This document shows, in pieces, positions 9,245 through 18,455 of a DNA stretch of 64,000 nucleotides. A model generated the notes under the pieces. The model did not search any database, was not told where the DNA came from, and worked only from the letters and a program-made list of their open reading frames with translations. Position 1 is the stretch's first letter; every line of letters begins with the position of its first letter. A program made the translations under genes and the position numbers. The DNA comes from Dietzia timorensis. GTDB taxonomy: Bacteria > Actinomycetota > Actinomycetes > Mycobacteriales > Mycobacteriaceae. The stretch is from assembly GCF_001659785.1 (NCBI RefSeq), contig NZ_CP015961.1, positions 2,790,001 through 2,854,000 on the forward strand. Direction: 5' to 3'.

Positions 9245-9838
9245 CTACTTCACCTGCGGGCGCTCCCTTTCCGTGACCTCTGGGGCCAGCCCCCATTCGG
9301 TTCGACCCAGGCGTGACGGCGGGCGCACCTTGTCGATCAGCGGCAGCCCATCCTCGGCGAGGACGGACTCGGAGATCGAGAAGTTCACAACCTTCCCGAG
9401 GATCAGCGTCCCGTTGCCGACCTCGTGGAGATCGTGCAGGGCGCACTCGATCGCGATGGCCGCCTCCGCCACTCGCGGGACGTCGATGTATTCGGAGTCC
9501 TCGGGAGTGAGGCCGGCGGCCTCGAACTCGTCGAACTCACGCGGGTAGGCGCCCGAGCTCTCGTTGATCTGGTCGATGAGATGTTCCGAGCCGATATTGA
9601 CCACGAACTCCCCCGTCGCTCGGACATTCGCGAGCGTGTCCTTGCGGCCGACTGAGGTCACCGACACGATCGCCGGGTCCTGCGACGCGACGGTGAAGAA
9701 CGAGTACGGCGCGAGGTTGAGCATGCCCTCGAGCGAGCGCGTGGACACCCACGCGATCGGGCGCGGCACGATCGACGACGTGAGCAGCGAATACACCTGG
9801 TCCGGCGAGCGTTCGGCCGCGGGAAGATTTCTGCGCAT
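9245..9838 (-). CDS. Flavin reductase-like FMN-binding protein
   Basis: 197 residues. SIVPRPIAWVSTRS near the start and LAPYSFFTVASQDPAIVSVT form the FMN site of the flavin reductase/DIM6-NTAB family; VNIGSEHLIDQIN follows. Such proteins reduce or hold FMN and often serve flavin-dependent oxygenases or reductases. The OYE-type gene just upstream (9915-10991) is a flavoenzyme on the same strand 76 bases away, so they may form one unit. A cognate oxygenase is not in the window. Confidence 0.88.
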   Translation of the reverse strand: MRRNLPAAERSPDQVYSLLTSSIVPRPIAWVSTRSLEGMLNLAPYSFFTVASQDPAIVSVTSVGRKDTLANVRATGEFVVNIGSEHLIDQINESSGAYPREFDEFEAAGLTPEDSEYIDVPRVAEAAIAIECALHDLHEVGNGTLILGKVVNFSISESVLAEDGLPLIDKVRPPSRLGRTEWGLAPEVTERERPQVK

Positions 9839-9914
9839 GGCACAAGCGTAGGCGTATCAGGGATGACGGCGGAGATGCCGTGCGCGCTCGGCGAGCTACA
9901 CACTGACTTCCGCG

Positions 9915-10991
9915 CTACTTGTACGCGCGGTGATAGGGCCGCGGCACGTAGTCGATGTCCACGCGCAGCTCGCGGGCCGCGCGCAGCGCGAAGTTCGGGT
10001 CGCGCAGAGCCTCGCGGCCGATCATGGCGACGTCGGCCTGGCCCGTGGCCACGATCTGCTCGGCCTGCTTGGGCTCATCGATCATGCCGACGGCGGACAC
10101 AGGCACGCCGCTCGATGCGCGCACCTCTGCGGCCGCGGGCACCTGGTAGCCCGGACCGACCGGAATATCAGCGAGCACGTTGCCGCCGGTCGACACGTCG
10201 ATCAGGTCGACGCCGCGATCGGCAAGGAGCGCGGCGAGTTCGGCGGTCTCGGGAACGGTCACTCCGGCGTCATTCCAATCGGTTGCGGAAAGGCGCACGA
10301 GAAGCGGCATGTCCTGGGGGATCTCGGCGCGGACCGCGTCGACGATCTCGAACAGGAAGCGGGAGCGGCCGGCGAGGTCGCCGCCGTACGCATCGGTGCG
10401 CTCGTTGGACAGCGGCGAGAGGAACTCGTGGACGAGGTAGCCGTGGGCGCCGTGGATCTCGACGAAATCGAAGCCGGCCTCGACCGCGCGGCGGGCGGAG
10501 TCGGCGAAGGCGCTGACGAGGTCGGCGATGCCCGCCTCATCGAGCGCGACCGGCGCGTCGAGCCCCTCGAAGGCGAGCGCCGAGGGGGCGACGGTCTGCC
10601 ACCCGCCCTCGGCCTCGGTGAGTGACCCCGTACCGTCGGTGCCCCACTCCGGGTGCGTCGACGCTTTTCGTCCGGCATGCGCGAGCTGGATGCCGACCTT
10701 CGCGCCGAGCGACTGCGCGAACGACACGATCGGCGCGAAGGCATCGCGCTGGGTGTCGTTCCACAGACCGAGGTCGCGGGGGCTGATCCGCCCCTCCGGA
10801 ACGACGCCGGTGGCCTCGACGATCACGGCACCGGCGCCGCCACGCGCGAACGAGCCGATGTGCATGAGGTGCCACGGGGTGGGCACGCCGTCCTCGGCGT
10901 CGACGACGTACTGGCACATCGGCGGGATCCACACACGGTTGCGAAACGTGGTGCCGCGGAGGGTGATCGGTTCGAGCAGGGCGTGGCTCAT
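9915..10991 (-). CDS. Old-yellow-enzyme family ene-reductase (YqjM-like)
   Basis: 358 residues from the ATG at 10991 (aaagga site). Features are those of YqjM/XenA-type NADPH:FMN ene-reductases: PPMCQY with the redox-tuning Cys near residue 25, WHLMHIGSFARGG, QLAHAGRKAS with the active-site His, IHGAHGYLVHEFLSPLSNERTDAYGG, and MIGREALRDPNFALRAA at the C-terminus. It reduces activated C=C bonds of enals, enones or nitro compounds. It is divergent from the ArsR gene at 11170, with a large dyad (11037-11062) between them, so it is probably repressed by that regulator and induced by electrophiles. Confidence 0.93.
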   Translation of the reverse strand: MSHALLEPITLRGTTFRNRVWIPPMCQYVVDAEDGVPTPWHLMHIGSFARGGAGAVIVEATGVVPEGRISPRDLGLWNDTQRDAFAPIVSFAQSLGAKVGIQLAHAGRKASTHPEWGTDGTGSLTEAEGGWQTVAPSALAFEGLDAPVALDEAGIADLVSAFADSARRAVEAGFDFVEIHGAHGYLVHEFLSPLSNERTDAYGGDLAGRSRFLFEIVDAVRAEIPQDMPLLVRLSATDWNDAGVTVPETAELAALLADRGVDLIDVSTGGNVLADIPVGPGYQVPAAAEVRASSGVPVSAVGMIDEPKQAEQIVATGQADVAMIGREALRDPNFALRAARELRVDIDYVPRPYHRAYK

Positions 10992-11036
10992 GCGGGTTCC
11001 TTTAGCGAAGAGTCGGTTGGTTCGACGCCCTTCGTT

Positions 11037-11062
11037 GTACCATAGTTCGAGAACCATCGTAC
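11037..11062. promoter_or_regulatory. Operator-like dyad between OYE gene and ArsR gene
   Basis: A 26-bp imperfect palindrome with half-sites GTACCATAGTTCG and AGAACCATCGTAC (10 of 13 positions symmetric), placed 46 bases upstream of the OYE start. Size and symmetry fit an ArsR/SmtB-type dimer site. Confidence 0.6.
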
Positions 11063-11169
11063 TAACGCGCAGGACGGGACCGCCCACACTTCGGGGAGGC
11101 CTTAGAATCAGGGCATCGCCTCGATGGAGGTATGACGTCGCCGCTACGAGAATTCAGGAGGGAGGACGT

Positions 11170-11487
11170 ATGCGCACGCTCAATCATCCGAATACGCCGG
11201 ACATTCAACTCGACGCGGTGCTCGCCGCGCTGTCCGACCCGGTGCGGCGGCTTATCGCGTGCCGGCTGTCGCATTGCGACGATAACCAGGCGTGCCTCAC
11301 CTTCGAACTGCCCGTCTCGAAGTCGACGGCCTCACACCACTTTCGAGTGCTGCGCGAAGCCGGGGTCATCCGGCAGGAGTACGTGGGCACCTCGATCATG
11401 AACTCGCTGCGCAGCGAGGACCTGGAGCAGCGCTTTCCCGGTCTACTTCAGGCCGTGTTCGACGCGCAGAACGCCGCCGGGGCCTAA
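11170..11487 (+). CDS. ArsR-family winged-helix repressor
   Basis: 105 residues, ATG at 11170 behind a very strong aggagggagg site. LAALSDPVRRLIACRLS and the recognition helix STASHHFRVLREAGVIRQE are typical of ArsR-type repressors without the metal-binding CxC box; the only Cys residues (ACRLSHCDDNQAC) could act as redox or electrophile sensors. It faces the ene-reductase gene across a large dyad, which argues that it controls it and itself. Confidence 0.88.
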   Translation: MRTLNHPNTPDIQLDAVLAALSDPVRRLIACRLSHCDDNQACLTFELPVSKSTASHHFRVLREAGVIRQEYVGTSIMNSLRSEDLEQRFPGLLQAVFDAQNAAGA

Positions 11488-11545
11488 GCGGCAGCCGGTT
11501 AACGCGTCGGACGACGTTCGCTCGGCAGATCCTCTACCGCGTGAT

Positions 11546-11962
11546 CTAACCGTTCGCCAGGGCGACGAGATCGGCGTAGCGGAAGATTTGCCCGCCTCCG
11601 CCCCAGGTACCGTCTGCCTGCTCTGTGATGAGCACCCACACGCGCAACGCCTGGTCCTCCCCCAATCCCGCGGCCGCGAGCACGTCCTTGGTCGCGTCGG
11701 CGACAAGGCCCTCCTTCTGCTTGTCACTCACCGCTCCCGCGGGAACGGTCACTTTGACAAGGAATCGCGGTTCCTCATCCTCCGCGGTGGTCTGTGCATC
11801 GGCGGGAACCTCGTGGAGATACGACCACGAGATGGACCGGAAGAACGCATTGTCGGGCGCGCCTTCCCACCGCATCAGGGTCGCTACGAGCGTTTTCTGG
11901 ATGGTCGCGCGTCCGGATTCGGTCAGGGATCCTTCGGGTGCGGTCAGTTCGATCAGTGGCAT
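11546..11962 (-). CDS. Tautomerase-family protein
   Basis: 138 residues beginning MPLIELTAPEGS; after Met removal Pro is the N-terminal catalytic base of the 4-oxalocrotonate tautomerase/MIF superfamily. The length is about twice a single 4-OT unit, fitting the fused beta-alpha-beta form. RFLVKVTVPAGAVSDKQKEGLVADATKDVLAAAG is the second unit, whose Pro is not at a chain start. It sits 18 bases after the broken alcohol dehydrogenase on the same strand. Substrate unknown. Confidence 0.8.
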   Translation of the reverse strand: MPLIELTAPEGSLTESGRATIQKTLVATLMRWEGAPDNAFFRSISWSYLHEVPADAQTTAEDEEPRFLVKVTVPAGAVSDKQKEGLVADATKDVLAAAGLGEDQALRVWVLITEQADGTWGGGGQIFRYADLVALANG

Positions 11963-11980
11963 AGAACGTGTCCTTTCACA

Positions 11981-13144
11981 TCAACCGGCGGCGCCGGCGA
12001 GCTCGAGCTTCGGGCGGTGAAGCACGACCTTCGTCGTGTGGGCCGCGTAGGCCTCTTCGGCCGAATCCCAGTCGGCGAGCACGCTGGTGACCTTTTCGGC
12101 CTCGAAGCCGCTGGTGGCGAAGAAGTCGAGCATCGCCGGCAGGTGCGGCCGCACATGCGACACTCCCACGTGCAGTTCGGAACTAGTGGCATACATGTCC
12201 ATCACCGGTAGCCCCGTGTTCTTCATCAGGTAGTAGCCGGTGCCCGTGCAGATTCCGCCCGGACGCAGGGCCCGCAACGCGTCGCGCAGCCCCTGCGCCT
12301 GGGAGGACGCCTCGACGGCGACGTCATACCTGTCGGAGATGCTTCCGAGGATGGACTTTCGGCGCGATTTGGGGATGCGGTGCACGGTGGCGCCGAAGTG
12401 TTCGGCGACCTCGAGGCGCTCAGCGCGGTCGTCGAAGTAGTCGACCCGGTCGGCGCCGAGGCCGACGGCGAAGCCGGTGGCGTAGAGGCCGATCGATTGG
12501 GCGCCTCCGCCGATGACAAGGACCTTGCCGCCGGGGCGCCGCTCGAGGGCTGGCGCGACCGCGCGCCAGGCGTCGGTGAGGTTGTCGCCCGCCGACGCGA
12601 CGCGCAGCGGGTCGACTGACTCCGGCACGCGCACGAGCATGTGGTCGGCGAAGGGGATACGGAGCACGTCGGTGATCACCCCGCCCCAGTCTCCTGACGT
12701 CGGACCGAAGCCGTATCAATTGAGGGTCTTGCCCGGCGAGTTCGGCAGGAAAGTCGAGCACTTCGCCGTCAGACCGAGGGAGCATTCGTAGCACGTGCCG
12801 CAGGACACGGCCCAGGGCACGACGACGACGTCGCCGACCTGCATGTCGGCAACCTCGGTTCCCACGGCGGTGACCTGCCCGATGGCCTCGTGGCCGATGC
12901 CGAACGGGCCCTCGAAAGGAGTGCGGCCGACGATATCGCCGACCGAGGCGTCGATGGCGCCGAGGCGCACGCCCGCCGTCATCGCCTTGTGGGTGGCCGA
13001 GTGCATGTGGATCGGCAGGGCGTCGCCATCGCAGCGGCTCGCGATGAAGGGACGCACGAGCGCGTCGGTCGGATTCTCGAGCACGGGCTCGGGCTTGTCG
13101 AGCCAGCCGATCTTTCCGGGCGTGAGGACATTGAGTTCGCGCAT
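11981..13144 (-). pseudogene. Zinc-type alcohol dehydrogenase interrupted by in-frame TGA
   Basis: The gene reads as one continuous 388-codon frame except for a TGA at 12716-12718. Upstream of it lie the GroES-like half with SRCDGDALPIH, GHEAIG and the structural-zinc Cys cluster CGTCYECSLGLTAKC. Downstream lie YGFGPTSGDWGG, then the nucleotide-binding GGKVLVIGGGAQSIGLYA and the C-terminal half. Sequence similarity to MDR alcohol dehydrogenases runs through the stop, so a functional ancestor is certain. The second half has no ribosome site of its own. Either a recent nonsense mutation or a base-call error. Divergent from TetR at 13239. Confidence 0.8.
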
Positions 13145-13238
13145 TCGGGCACTTTCTACTCGCCTGGGGCGTCCGGACCACTTTCCGAACTATTGTATGC
13201 CGCCGAGCATAGTGGAATGCGTTGCTACTGTGTGGAGA

Positions 13239-13805
13239 ATGGGAGCGCGCACGGAAACTCGTCGACACATGGTGACGGCTGCGACGGAGATCCTCAGCAG
13301 GAGGGGTTTTTCGGGAACGACGGTGCGCGCGGTTCTTGAACGCAGCGGCGCACCGCGGGGATCGGTGGGCTTTCACTTTCCCGGCGGTCGCAGCGAGCTT
13401 GTGAGTGCCGCATTCGACGAGGTCGGCGGGCAGGTCGAAGCCGCCCTCATCGACATGGAGGAGCAGGGCCGCACGGGCGCGGAATTGCTCGGGGCGATGT
13501 GCGAATTCTATGCCGAGAGCCTTCGCGGATCTGGGTTCCGCTCGGGATGCCCCATTGGTTCCGCGCTCGCCGAGATCCACGACGATACAGAGTTCGCCCC
13601 ACGACTTCGCACGATCCTCGAGTCATGGGTGCGGGTGCTCGCCCGGACGCTTCGCCGGGACGGAGTTTCCGCCGACGACGCCGATGAGCTGAGCATGCTC
13701 GCGATCAGCTCGCTCGAGGGAGCGATACTCACCGCACGGATCACTCGCGACACCGCTCCCGTCGAAGCCGTGCGCAGGCGCATCTGTCCACTGCTCATTC
13801 CCTGA
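13239..13805 (+). CDS. TetR-family regulator
   Basis: 188 residues from the ATG at 13239. The N-terminal helix-turn-helix (AATEILSRRGFSGTTVRAVLERSGAPRGSVGFHFPGGRSELV) is typical of TetR proteins of the AcrR/LmrA type that control dehydrogenases or efflux. It is divergent from the alcohol dehydrogenase at 13144; the 94-base gap contains TTCC..ACTAT and ATAGTGGAA half-sites around 13186-13221 that could be its operator. If the dehydrogenase is dead, the regulator may be orphaned. Confidence 0.88.
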   Translation: MGARTETRRHMVTAATEILSRRGFSGTTVRAVLERSGAPRGSVGFHFPGGRSELVSAAFDEVGGQVEAALIDMEEQGRTGAELLGAMCEFYAESLRGSGFRSGCPIGSALAEIHDDTEFAPRLRTILESWVRVLARTLRRDGVSADDADELSMLAISSLEGAILTARITRDTAPVEAVRRRICPLLIP

Positions 13806-13831
13806 ACGCTGCGGCAACGGAAGCGGCGGCG

Positions 13832-14839
13832 CTACCGCCCGAGGGCTGTCGTCTCCGCGGCGATGCCGGAGATGAGTTGCTCGGCATACGGCCCATCGCG
13901 CCGATCCTTCCCGTCTCGGGAAAGGACGACCAGAAGTATCCGTTGGCCTTCGGGGCCGAGCACGAGGCCGGCGGTGTTCCGCGTGCCGTAGTAGCCCCCA
14001 CCGCTCTTGTCCGCCGTAGTCCAGCCCTCGGGCAGCTCGGCCCGCGATAACTTGTCCGAGGTTTCGGTCTCGCCCATCCAGCCGACGAGAAGATCCCGCG
14101 CCTCCGGCGTCAGGACATCCCCATCCAGGACGGCCCGGTAGCCGGCGGCGAGCCCGCGCGCGGTGGTCGAATCGCGCTCATCGCCGGGAGTGGCTTCGTT
14201 GAGTTCCACTTCCCAGCGGTCGAGGCGGGAGGCCGAGTCACCGACCCGACCGGCGAATTCGCCGATCTCGGCGGGCCCGCCGATTTTGCGCAGAAGCAGG
14301 TTGCCGGCGGTGTTATCGCTGCGCGTGAGTGCGGCGATGGCCAGGTCCCGGTAGCTCATGGGGCGGCCTACGTTCTCGCTTGTCACCGGCGAGTTGTCTA
14401 CGAGGTCGGGTTCGGCGATCGTGACGGTGTCGTCGAGTGCCGCACTCGTTCCGAAGCGATCGAGAAACGCGGCGACGGCGTAGACCTTGAAGGTCGACAG
14501 CATCGGGTACGACTCGTCCGCGCCGATCTCCACCGTTTCGCGGGTATCCAGCGACTGGGCGAACACCCCGACGTCGGCTTCGGACGCGTCGATCATGTGG
14601 ACTATTCGGGCGGTCAGGTCCTGATCGATTGCCGATCCCGCAAGCGATGCCGATCCCACCGAGCCCGACATTCCCAGCGAACCCGCCGACATCGCAGCAT
14701 GAGCCGACGGCGTGACCGGAGAGGCCGCCTGGTTCGCGCAGCCGCCGCTCCCGGCGAGGGCGAACGCGACCAGCGACGCGAGCACGGCACTCTTCTGTGT
14801 CTTCGTCTTCGTCTTCGTCTTCGTCTTCGTCTTCGTCAT
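13832..14839 (-). CDS. Class A beta-lactamase with repeat-encoded leader
   Basis: 335 residues. Motifs of an active serine beta-lactamase are all present: S115-T-F-K118, S174-D-N, the omega-loop RWEVELN with Glu210 and Asn214, and K278-S-G. It hydrolyses penicillins or cephalosporins outside the membrane. The leader is unusual: Met is followed by (Thr-Lys)6-Thr-Gln before the hydrophobic core, encoded by six perfect copies of a hexanucleotide. The core ends at GSGGC34, a possible lipidation site although Ser at -3 is not canonical. A Ser/Gly/Met-rich linker (about 45-70) precedes the catalytic domain. It lies 96 bases downstream of nirD on the same strand. Confidence 0.92.
   Translation of the reverse strand: MTKTKTKTKTKTKTQKSAVLASLVAFALAGSGGCANQAASPVTPSAHAAMSAGSLGMSGSVGSASLAGSAIDQDLTARIVHMIDASEADVGVFAQSLDTRETVEIGADESYPMLSTFKVYAVAAFLDRFGTSAALDDTVTIAEPDLVDNSPVTSENVGRPMSYRDLAIAALTRSDNTAGNLLLRKIGGPAEIGEFAGRVGDSASRLDRWEVELNEATPGDERDSTTARGLAAGYRAVLDGDVLTPEARDLLVGWMGETETSDKLSRAELPEGWTTADKSGGGYYGTRNTAGLVLGPEGQRILLVVLSRDGKDRRDGPYAEQLISGIAAETTALGR
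14801..14836 (-). repeat. Six perfect hexanucleotide repeats in the beta-lactamase leader
   Basis: Six tandem cttcgt units (acgaag on the coding strand) immediately after the start codon. Each unit adds one Thr-Lys pair, so slippage changes leader charge without changing frame. Confidence 0.95.
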
Positions 14840-14935
14840 GAGAGCAACTGTTGCCCTCGCAGCACCGCATTGGCAATAAGCCTGCGCACCGCCCGCTCAG
14901 TGGACGAAGCTATCGCCGCAGGTTCGCGGCCGATT

Positions 14936-15307
14936 TCAGTACGCGATAATGACCTCGCCGTCGCGAATCTCGGCGCGGAACACCTCCAGACCGAGGCTGT
15001 CGTCGTCGAGCGAGCGACCATCGTCGAGCCGGAACACCTGCTTGAGCAGAGGCGAGGCAACCGTCGGCACACCATCGTGCTCGCCGACGATCCCTCGGCT
15101 CATCACCGCCGCATTCATGTACGGGTCGATGTTCGACACCGCATACACCCGCTCGATGTCCATCTTCGGGTCGAACACCTTGAACAGCGCGACCTGCCGC
15201 CCATCGGGCAGCAGCACGCACTCGCCGAGATTCGCCTCGAGCGCGTCCGCCGTGCACACGGCGACCTCCGCGCCGGCGCGAAGTCCAGTTGTTTCGATAA
15301 CGGTCAT
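14936..15307 (-). CDS. nirD: Assimilatory nitrite reductase small subunit
   Basis: 123 residues of the NirD family, a Rieske-like fold that lacks the Cys/His cluster ligands. GECVLLPDGRQVALFKV, VYAVSNIDPYMNAAVMSRGIVGE and PTVASPLLKQVFRLDDG are family-typical. It partners NirB in reducing nitrite to ammonium with NADH. It lies 75 bases behind nirB on the same strand. Confidence 0.94.
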   Translation of the reverse strand: MTVIETTGLRAGAEVAVCTADALEANLGECVLLPDGRQVALFKVFDPKMDIERVYAVSNIDPYMNAAVMSRGIVGEHDGVPTVASPLLKQVFRLDDGRSLDDDSLGLEVFRAEIRDGEVIIAY

Positions 15308-15382
15308 GTCGGTCTCCTATAGAAGTAGTGGATCACAAATCAATGGAGCGCGGCACCTGGCGCCGCAGCGGCCGCCTCAGCC

Positions 15383-17938
15383 CTATCGGGCACCCACGGG
15401 CACCGCAGGCATCGACGGCGCGGGCAGCGGCACCTTCCGCCCGTCGCGCTTCTCGAACTGGATCGTCGGATCCGGCGACTCCGGCGCGTTGACGAACGAC
15501 ACGAACCGCGACAACTTCTCCGGGTCCTCAAGCACCCGCGACCACTCATCCGTGTACCCATCGACGTGCCGCCCGACGAACTCCTCGAGATCCTCCGCAA
15601 TCCCGAGCGAGTCCTCGCACACGACCTCGCGAATGTGGTCGAGCCCGCCTTCGAGGCTCTCCATCCACGCCGCCGTCCGCTGTAGCCTGTCCGCCGTGCG
15701 CACGTAAAACCCCAGGAACCGGTCGATAAAACGAATCAGAGTGACGTCGTCCAGGTCCTTCGCCAGAAGTTGCGCGTGCCGCGGCGTCGCTCCGCCATTT
15801 CCACCGACGTAGAGGTTCCAGCCGTTCTCGGTCGCAATAACCCCGACGTCCTTGCCGCGCGCCTCGGCGCATTCGCGGGCGCACCCGGACACGCCCATCT
15901 TCAGCTTGTGTGGGCTCCGCAAGCCGCGGTAGCGCAGCTCGAGATCGACGGCCATCTTCACCGAATCCTGCTGACCATAGCGGCACCAGTCTGTCCCCAC
16001 GCAGCTCTTCACCGCGCGCAGCGACTTCCCATACGCCTGCCCCGATTCCATTCCGGCGTCGACGAGGCGCCGCCAGATCTCGGGCAGCTGGTCCACGCGA
16101 GCGCCGAACATGTCGATCCGCTGCGCGCCCGTCACCTTCACATACAGGTCGAAATCCTTGGCGATCTCGCCGCACACGATGAGCTGCTCGGCGCTCACCT
16201 GCCCCGCCGGCATCCGCGGCACGACCGAGTAGGAGCCGTTGCGCTGGATGTTGGCGAGGAAGCGGTCGTTGGAATCCTGCAGCGCTGCGCGGCCATCGTC
16301 GAGCACGTGGTCCGCACTGTTGAGCGTCGCGAAGATCGACGCGAGCGTCGGCTTGCACACCTCGCACCCGCGTCCCTGACCGAAGCGCTCGATAAATGTA
16401 GAGAAGTCAGAGATTCCGGTCGACGACGCGATCTGGAACAGCTCAGCCCGCGACTGTGCGAAGTGCTCGCACACCGCCGTCGACTGCTCGATCCCCTCGG
16501 CGTCGAGCAGCTGCTTGATGAGCCCCACGCACGAACCACACGAGGCGCCTGCGCGGGTGCACGTCTTGATATCGCCCACCGAGTGCGAACCGTCCGCGAT
16601 CGCCGAGCAAATATCCCCTTTCGACACCGCATTGCACGAGCAGATCTGCGCATCCGCAGGCAGCGAGCCAACTCCGATCGCCGGCGCCTCCCCCGCCGCC
16701 GGCGCGATGAGCGCCATCGGCGAACCCGGTAGCGGCTCGCCCACGAGCGAACGCAACACCGAGTACTGCGCCGCATCGCCGACGAGAATCCCACCGAGCA
16801 GCGTCTTCCCGTCTGCCGCGAGCACCAGTTTTTTGTACTCCCCCGCCACCGGATCATTGACGTGCAGCTCGCTCGCGCCCTCGGCCACGCCGTGCGCGTC
16901 GCCGAAGCTCGCCACATCGATGCCTAGCAGCTTGAGCTTGGTCGACATGTCCGGATCGACGAAGGTCCGCGCGTCGCGCCCGGTCAGGCGGTCGGCGACG
17001 ATCTGCGCGGTCTGGTAGCCCGGCGCGACCAGCCCGTAACAGGTCCCATCGACGGCGGCGGCCTCGCCGACCGCGGAAATCGCGGGGTCCGACGTCAGAC
17101 AATGGCGGTCTACTCCGAACCCGCCGCGCGGTCCGCGCTCGAGGCCCGCGGGCTCCGCGAGTTCGTCGCGCGGCCGAATGCCGGCAGAGAAGACGACGAG
17201 GTCGACAGCAAGTTCTTCGTCGCCCTCGTCGGAACCGAGCGTCATGGTCAGCGTGTTCGGATCAGCCGGGTTTTCGGCAATGGATGACGTCGCACGTCCC
17301 GCATGCACGGCCACGCCGAGCGCCTCGACCTTCTGCGCGAGCACCGCGCCGCCGGCCGCATCCACCTGGATGGGCATGAGACGCGGCGCCATCTCGACGA
17401 CGTGGGTCTCAGCGCCGAGCAGCCGCAGAGCGTTCGCGGCCTCGAGCCCGAGGAGGCCGCCGCCGATGACAGCGCCGACGGGCATGCGGCCCGCGGCTTT
17501 TGCGGAGTCGATGCGCTCGCGGAGAGCGTCTAGATCGTCGAGCGTGCGGTAGACAAAGACGCCGTCGAGATCGTGGCCGGGAACCGGCGGCACAAAAGGC
17601 GCCGACCCCGTGGCGAGGACGAGGTGGTCGTAGGCGACCTCGCGTCCGTCACTACATGTGACGAGCTTGGTGTCGCGGTCGATGCCGGTGGCACGTGCGT
17701 TGTGGACCTCGACTGCCGATGGCAGCGTGTCCAGCTCGAGCATGCCGCGGTCCCAGCTTCCGACGTAGCTCGACAGGGCGACGCGGTCGTAGGCGTGGCC
17801 GGCCTCCTCGGCGATGACGGTGATCCGAGTCTTCGGTTCGCGGGCGAGAATCTCCATCACCGTGCGGTGCGCGACCATCCCGAAGCCGATGACGACGACG
17901 TGCTTCGGGTGGCTTTGTGCGGCGGAACTACTCGACAT
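15383..17938 (-). CDS. nirB: Assimilatory nitrite reductase large subunit
   Basis: 851 residues from the ATG at 17938 (aaagg site). An N-terminal FAD/NAD(P)-binding part (VVVIGFGMVAHRTVMEIL, then AVIGGGLLGLEAANAL), a BFD-like [2Fe-2S] segment with CSCNAVSKGD and CTRAGASCGSC, and a C-terminal sirohaem/[4Fe-4S] part with CVGTDWCRYGQQDS and GVSGCARECAEA. It catalyses NAD(P)H-dependent nitrite to ammonium reduction in the cytoplasm. No nitrate reductase or transporter is nearby in the window. The AT-rich region upstream (17939-18455) should carry the nitrogen-responsive promoter. Confidence 0.95.
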   Translation of the reverse strand: MSSSSAAQSHPKHVVVIGFGMVAHRTVMEILAREPKTRITVIAEEAGHAYDRVALSSYVGSWDRGMLELDTLPSAVEVHNARATGIDRDTKLVTCSDGREVAYDHLVLATGSAPFVPPVPGHDLDGVFVYRTLDDLDALRERIDSAKAAGRMPVGAVIGGGLLGLEAANALRLLGAETHVVEMAPRLMPIQVDAAGGAVLAQKVEALGVAVHAGRATSSIAENPADPNTLTMTLGSDEGDEELAVDLVVFSAGIRPRDELAEPAGLERGPRGGFGVDRHCLTSDPAISAVGEAAAVDGTCYGLVAPGYQTAQIVADRLTGRDARTFVDPDMSTKLKLLGIDVASFGDAHGVAEGASELHVNDPVAGEYKKLVLAADGKTLLGGILVGDAAQYSVLRSLVGEPLPGSPMALIAPAAGEAPAIGVGSLPADAQICSCNAVSKGDICSAIADGSHSVGDIKTCTRAGASCGSCVGLIKQLLDAEGIEQSTAVCEHFAQSRAELFQIASSTGISDFSTFIERFGQGRGCEVCKPTLASIFATLNSADHVLDDGRAALQDSNDRFLANIQRNGSYSVVPRMPAGQVSAEQLIVCGEIAKDFDLYVKVTGAQRIDMFGARVDQLPEIWRRLVDAGMESGQAYGKSLRAVKSCVGTDWCRYGQQDSVKMAVDLELRYRGLRSPHKLKMGVSGCARECAEARGKDVGVIATENGWNLYVGGNGGATPRHAQLLAKDLDDVTLIRFIDRFLGFYVRTADRLQRTAAWMESLEGGLDHIREVVCEDSLGIAEDLEEFVGRHVDGYTDEWSRVLEDPEKLSRFVSFVNAPESPDPTIQFEKRDGRKVPLPAPSMPAVPVGAR

Positions 17939-18455
17939 GGCGGCGGCCCTTTCGTCACTAATTCGGTCTTTCTGGAACCGAATTCTATGTCGCCATTGCA
18001 TGAATATTCCAGACTAATTGGAACTCTTCACGCCGCTTTTACAATCGCCATTCCTGCGAAGATTTCCAGCCGCAATCCACAATGCGACCGACGTCACTCA
18101 AGCATGATGCAACACCGCTTTAACTCGCACTTTCCCGCCGATACCGCGAGAACCCGCCCGCTCGCCGCCACCTTATTCTTAAATCCGAGTGTCGGAATTA
18201 TTTCGGCGATGTTTCGTGGTCTACGCGAGCACCTCTTGTCGGCGTGAACAGTCCACAATTGCCATGGAATTCCGCCTTTAGATACGGCCAAATCTAAAGA
18301 ACACGTCCAAGGCGGAACGCCCGGAAATCGCATCGCGCTGCCTCCTAACCGCGAGGATGCCAATGCCTTAAAGCAGCCCGACGGACCTTGCCCATATCGA
18401 TGTGCCGTCATCTGAGTTATGTTTTACAGAGCAACACATAAGGGAAGGTTCCTCC
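17939..18455. other. Intergenic promoter region between nirB and the acidic peptide gene
   Basis: About 500 bases, AT-richer than the flanks, with no supported gene. Divergent promoters for nirB and for the peptide gene at 18456 must lie here; I cannot assign boxes. Confidence 0.5.

Noticed and set aside
12420-13580. 386-residue minus-strand frame
   Set aside because: Arg/His-rich shadow frame of the alcohol dehydrogenase and TetR genes.
14313-14876. Protein with Asp-Glu repeat (HDEDEDEDED)
   Set aside because: Second frame of the hexanucleotide repeat in the beta-lactamase gene; the main frame has all catalytic motifs.
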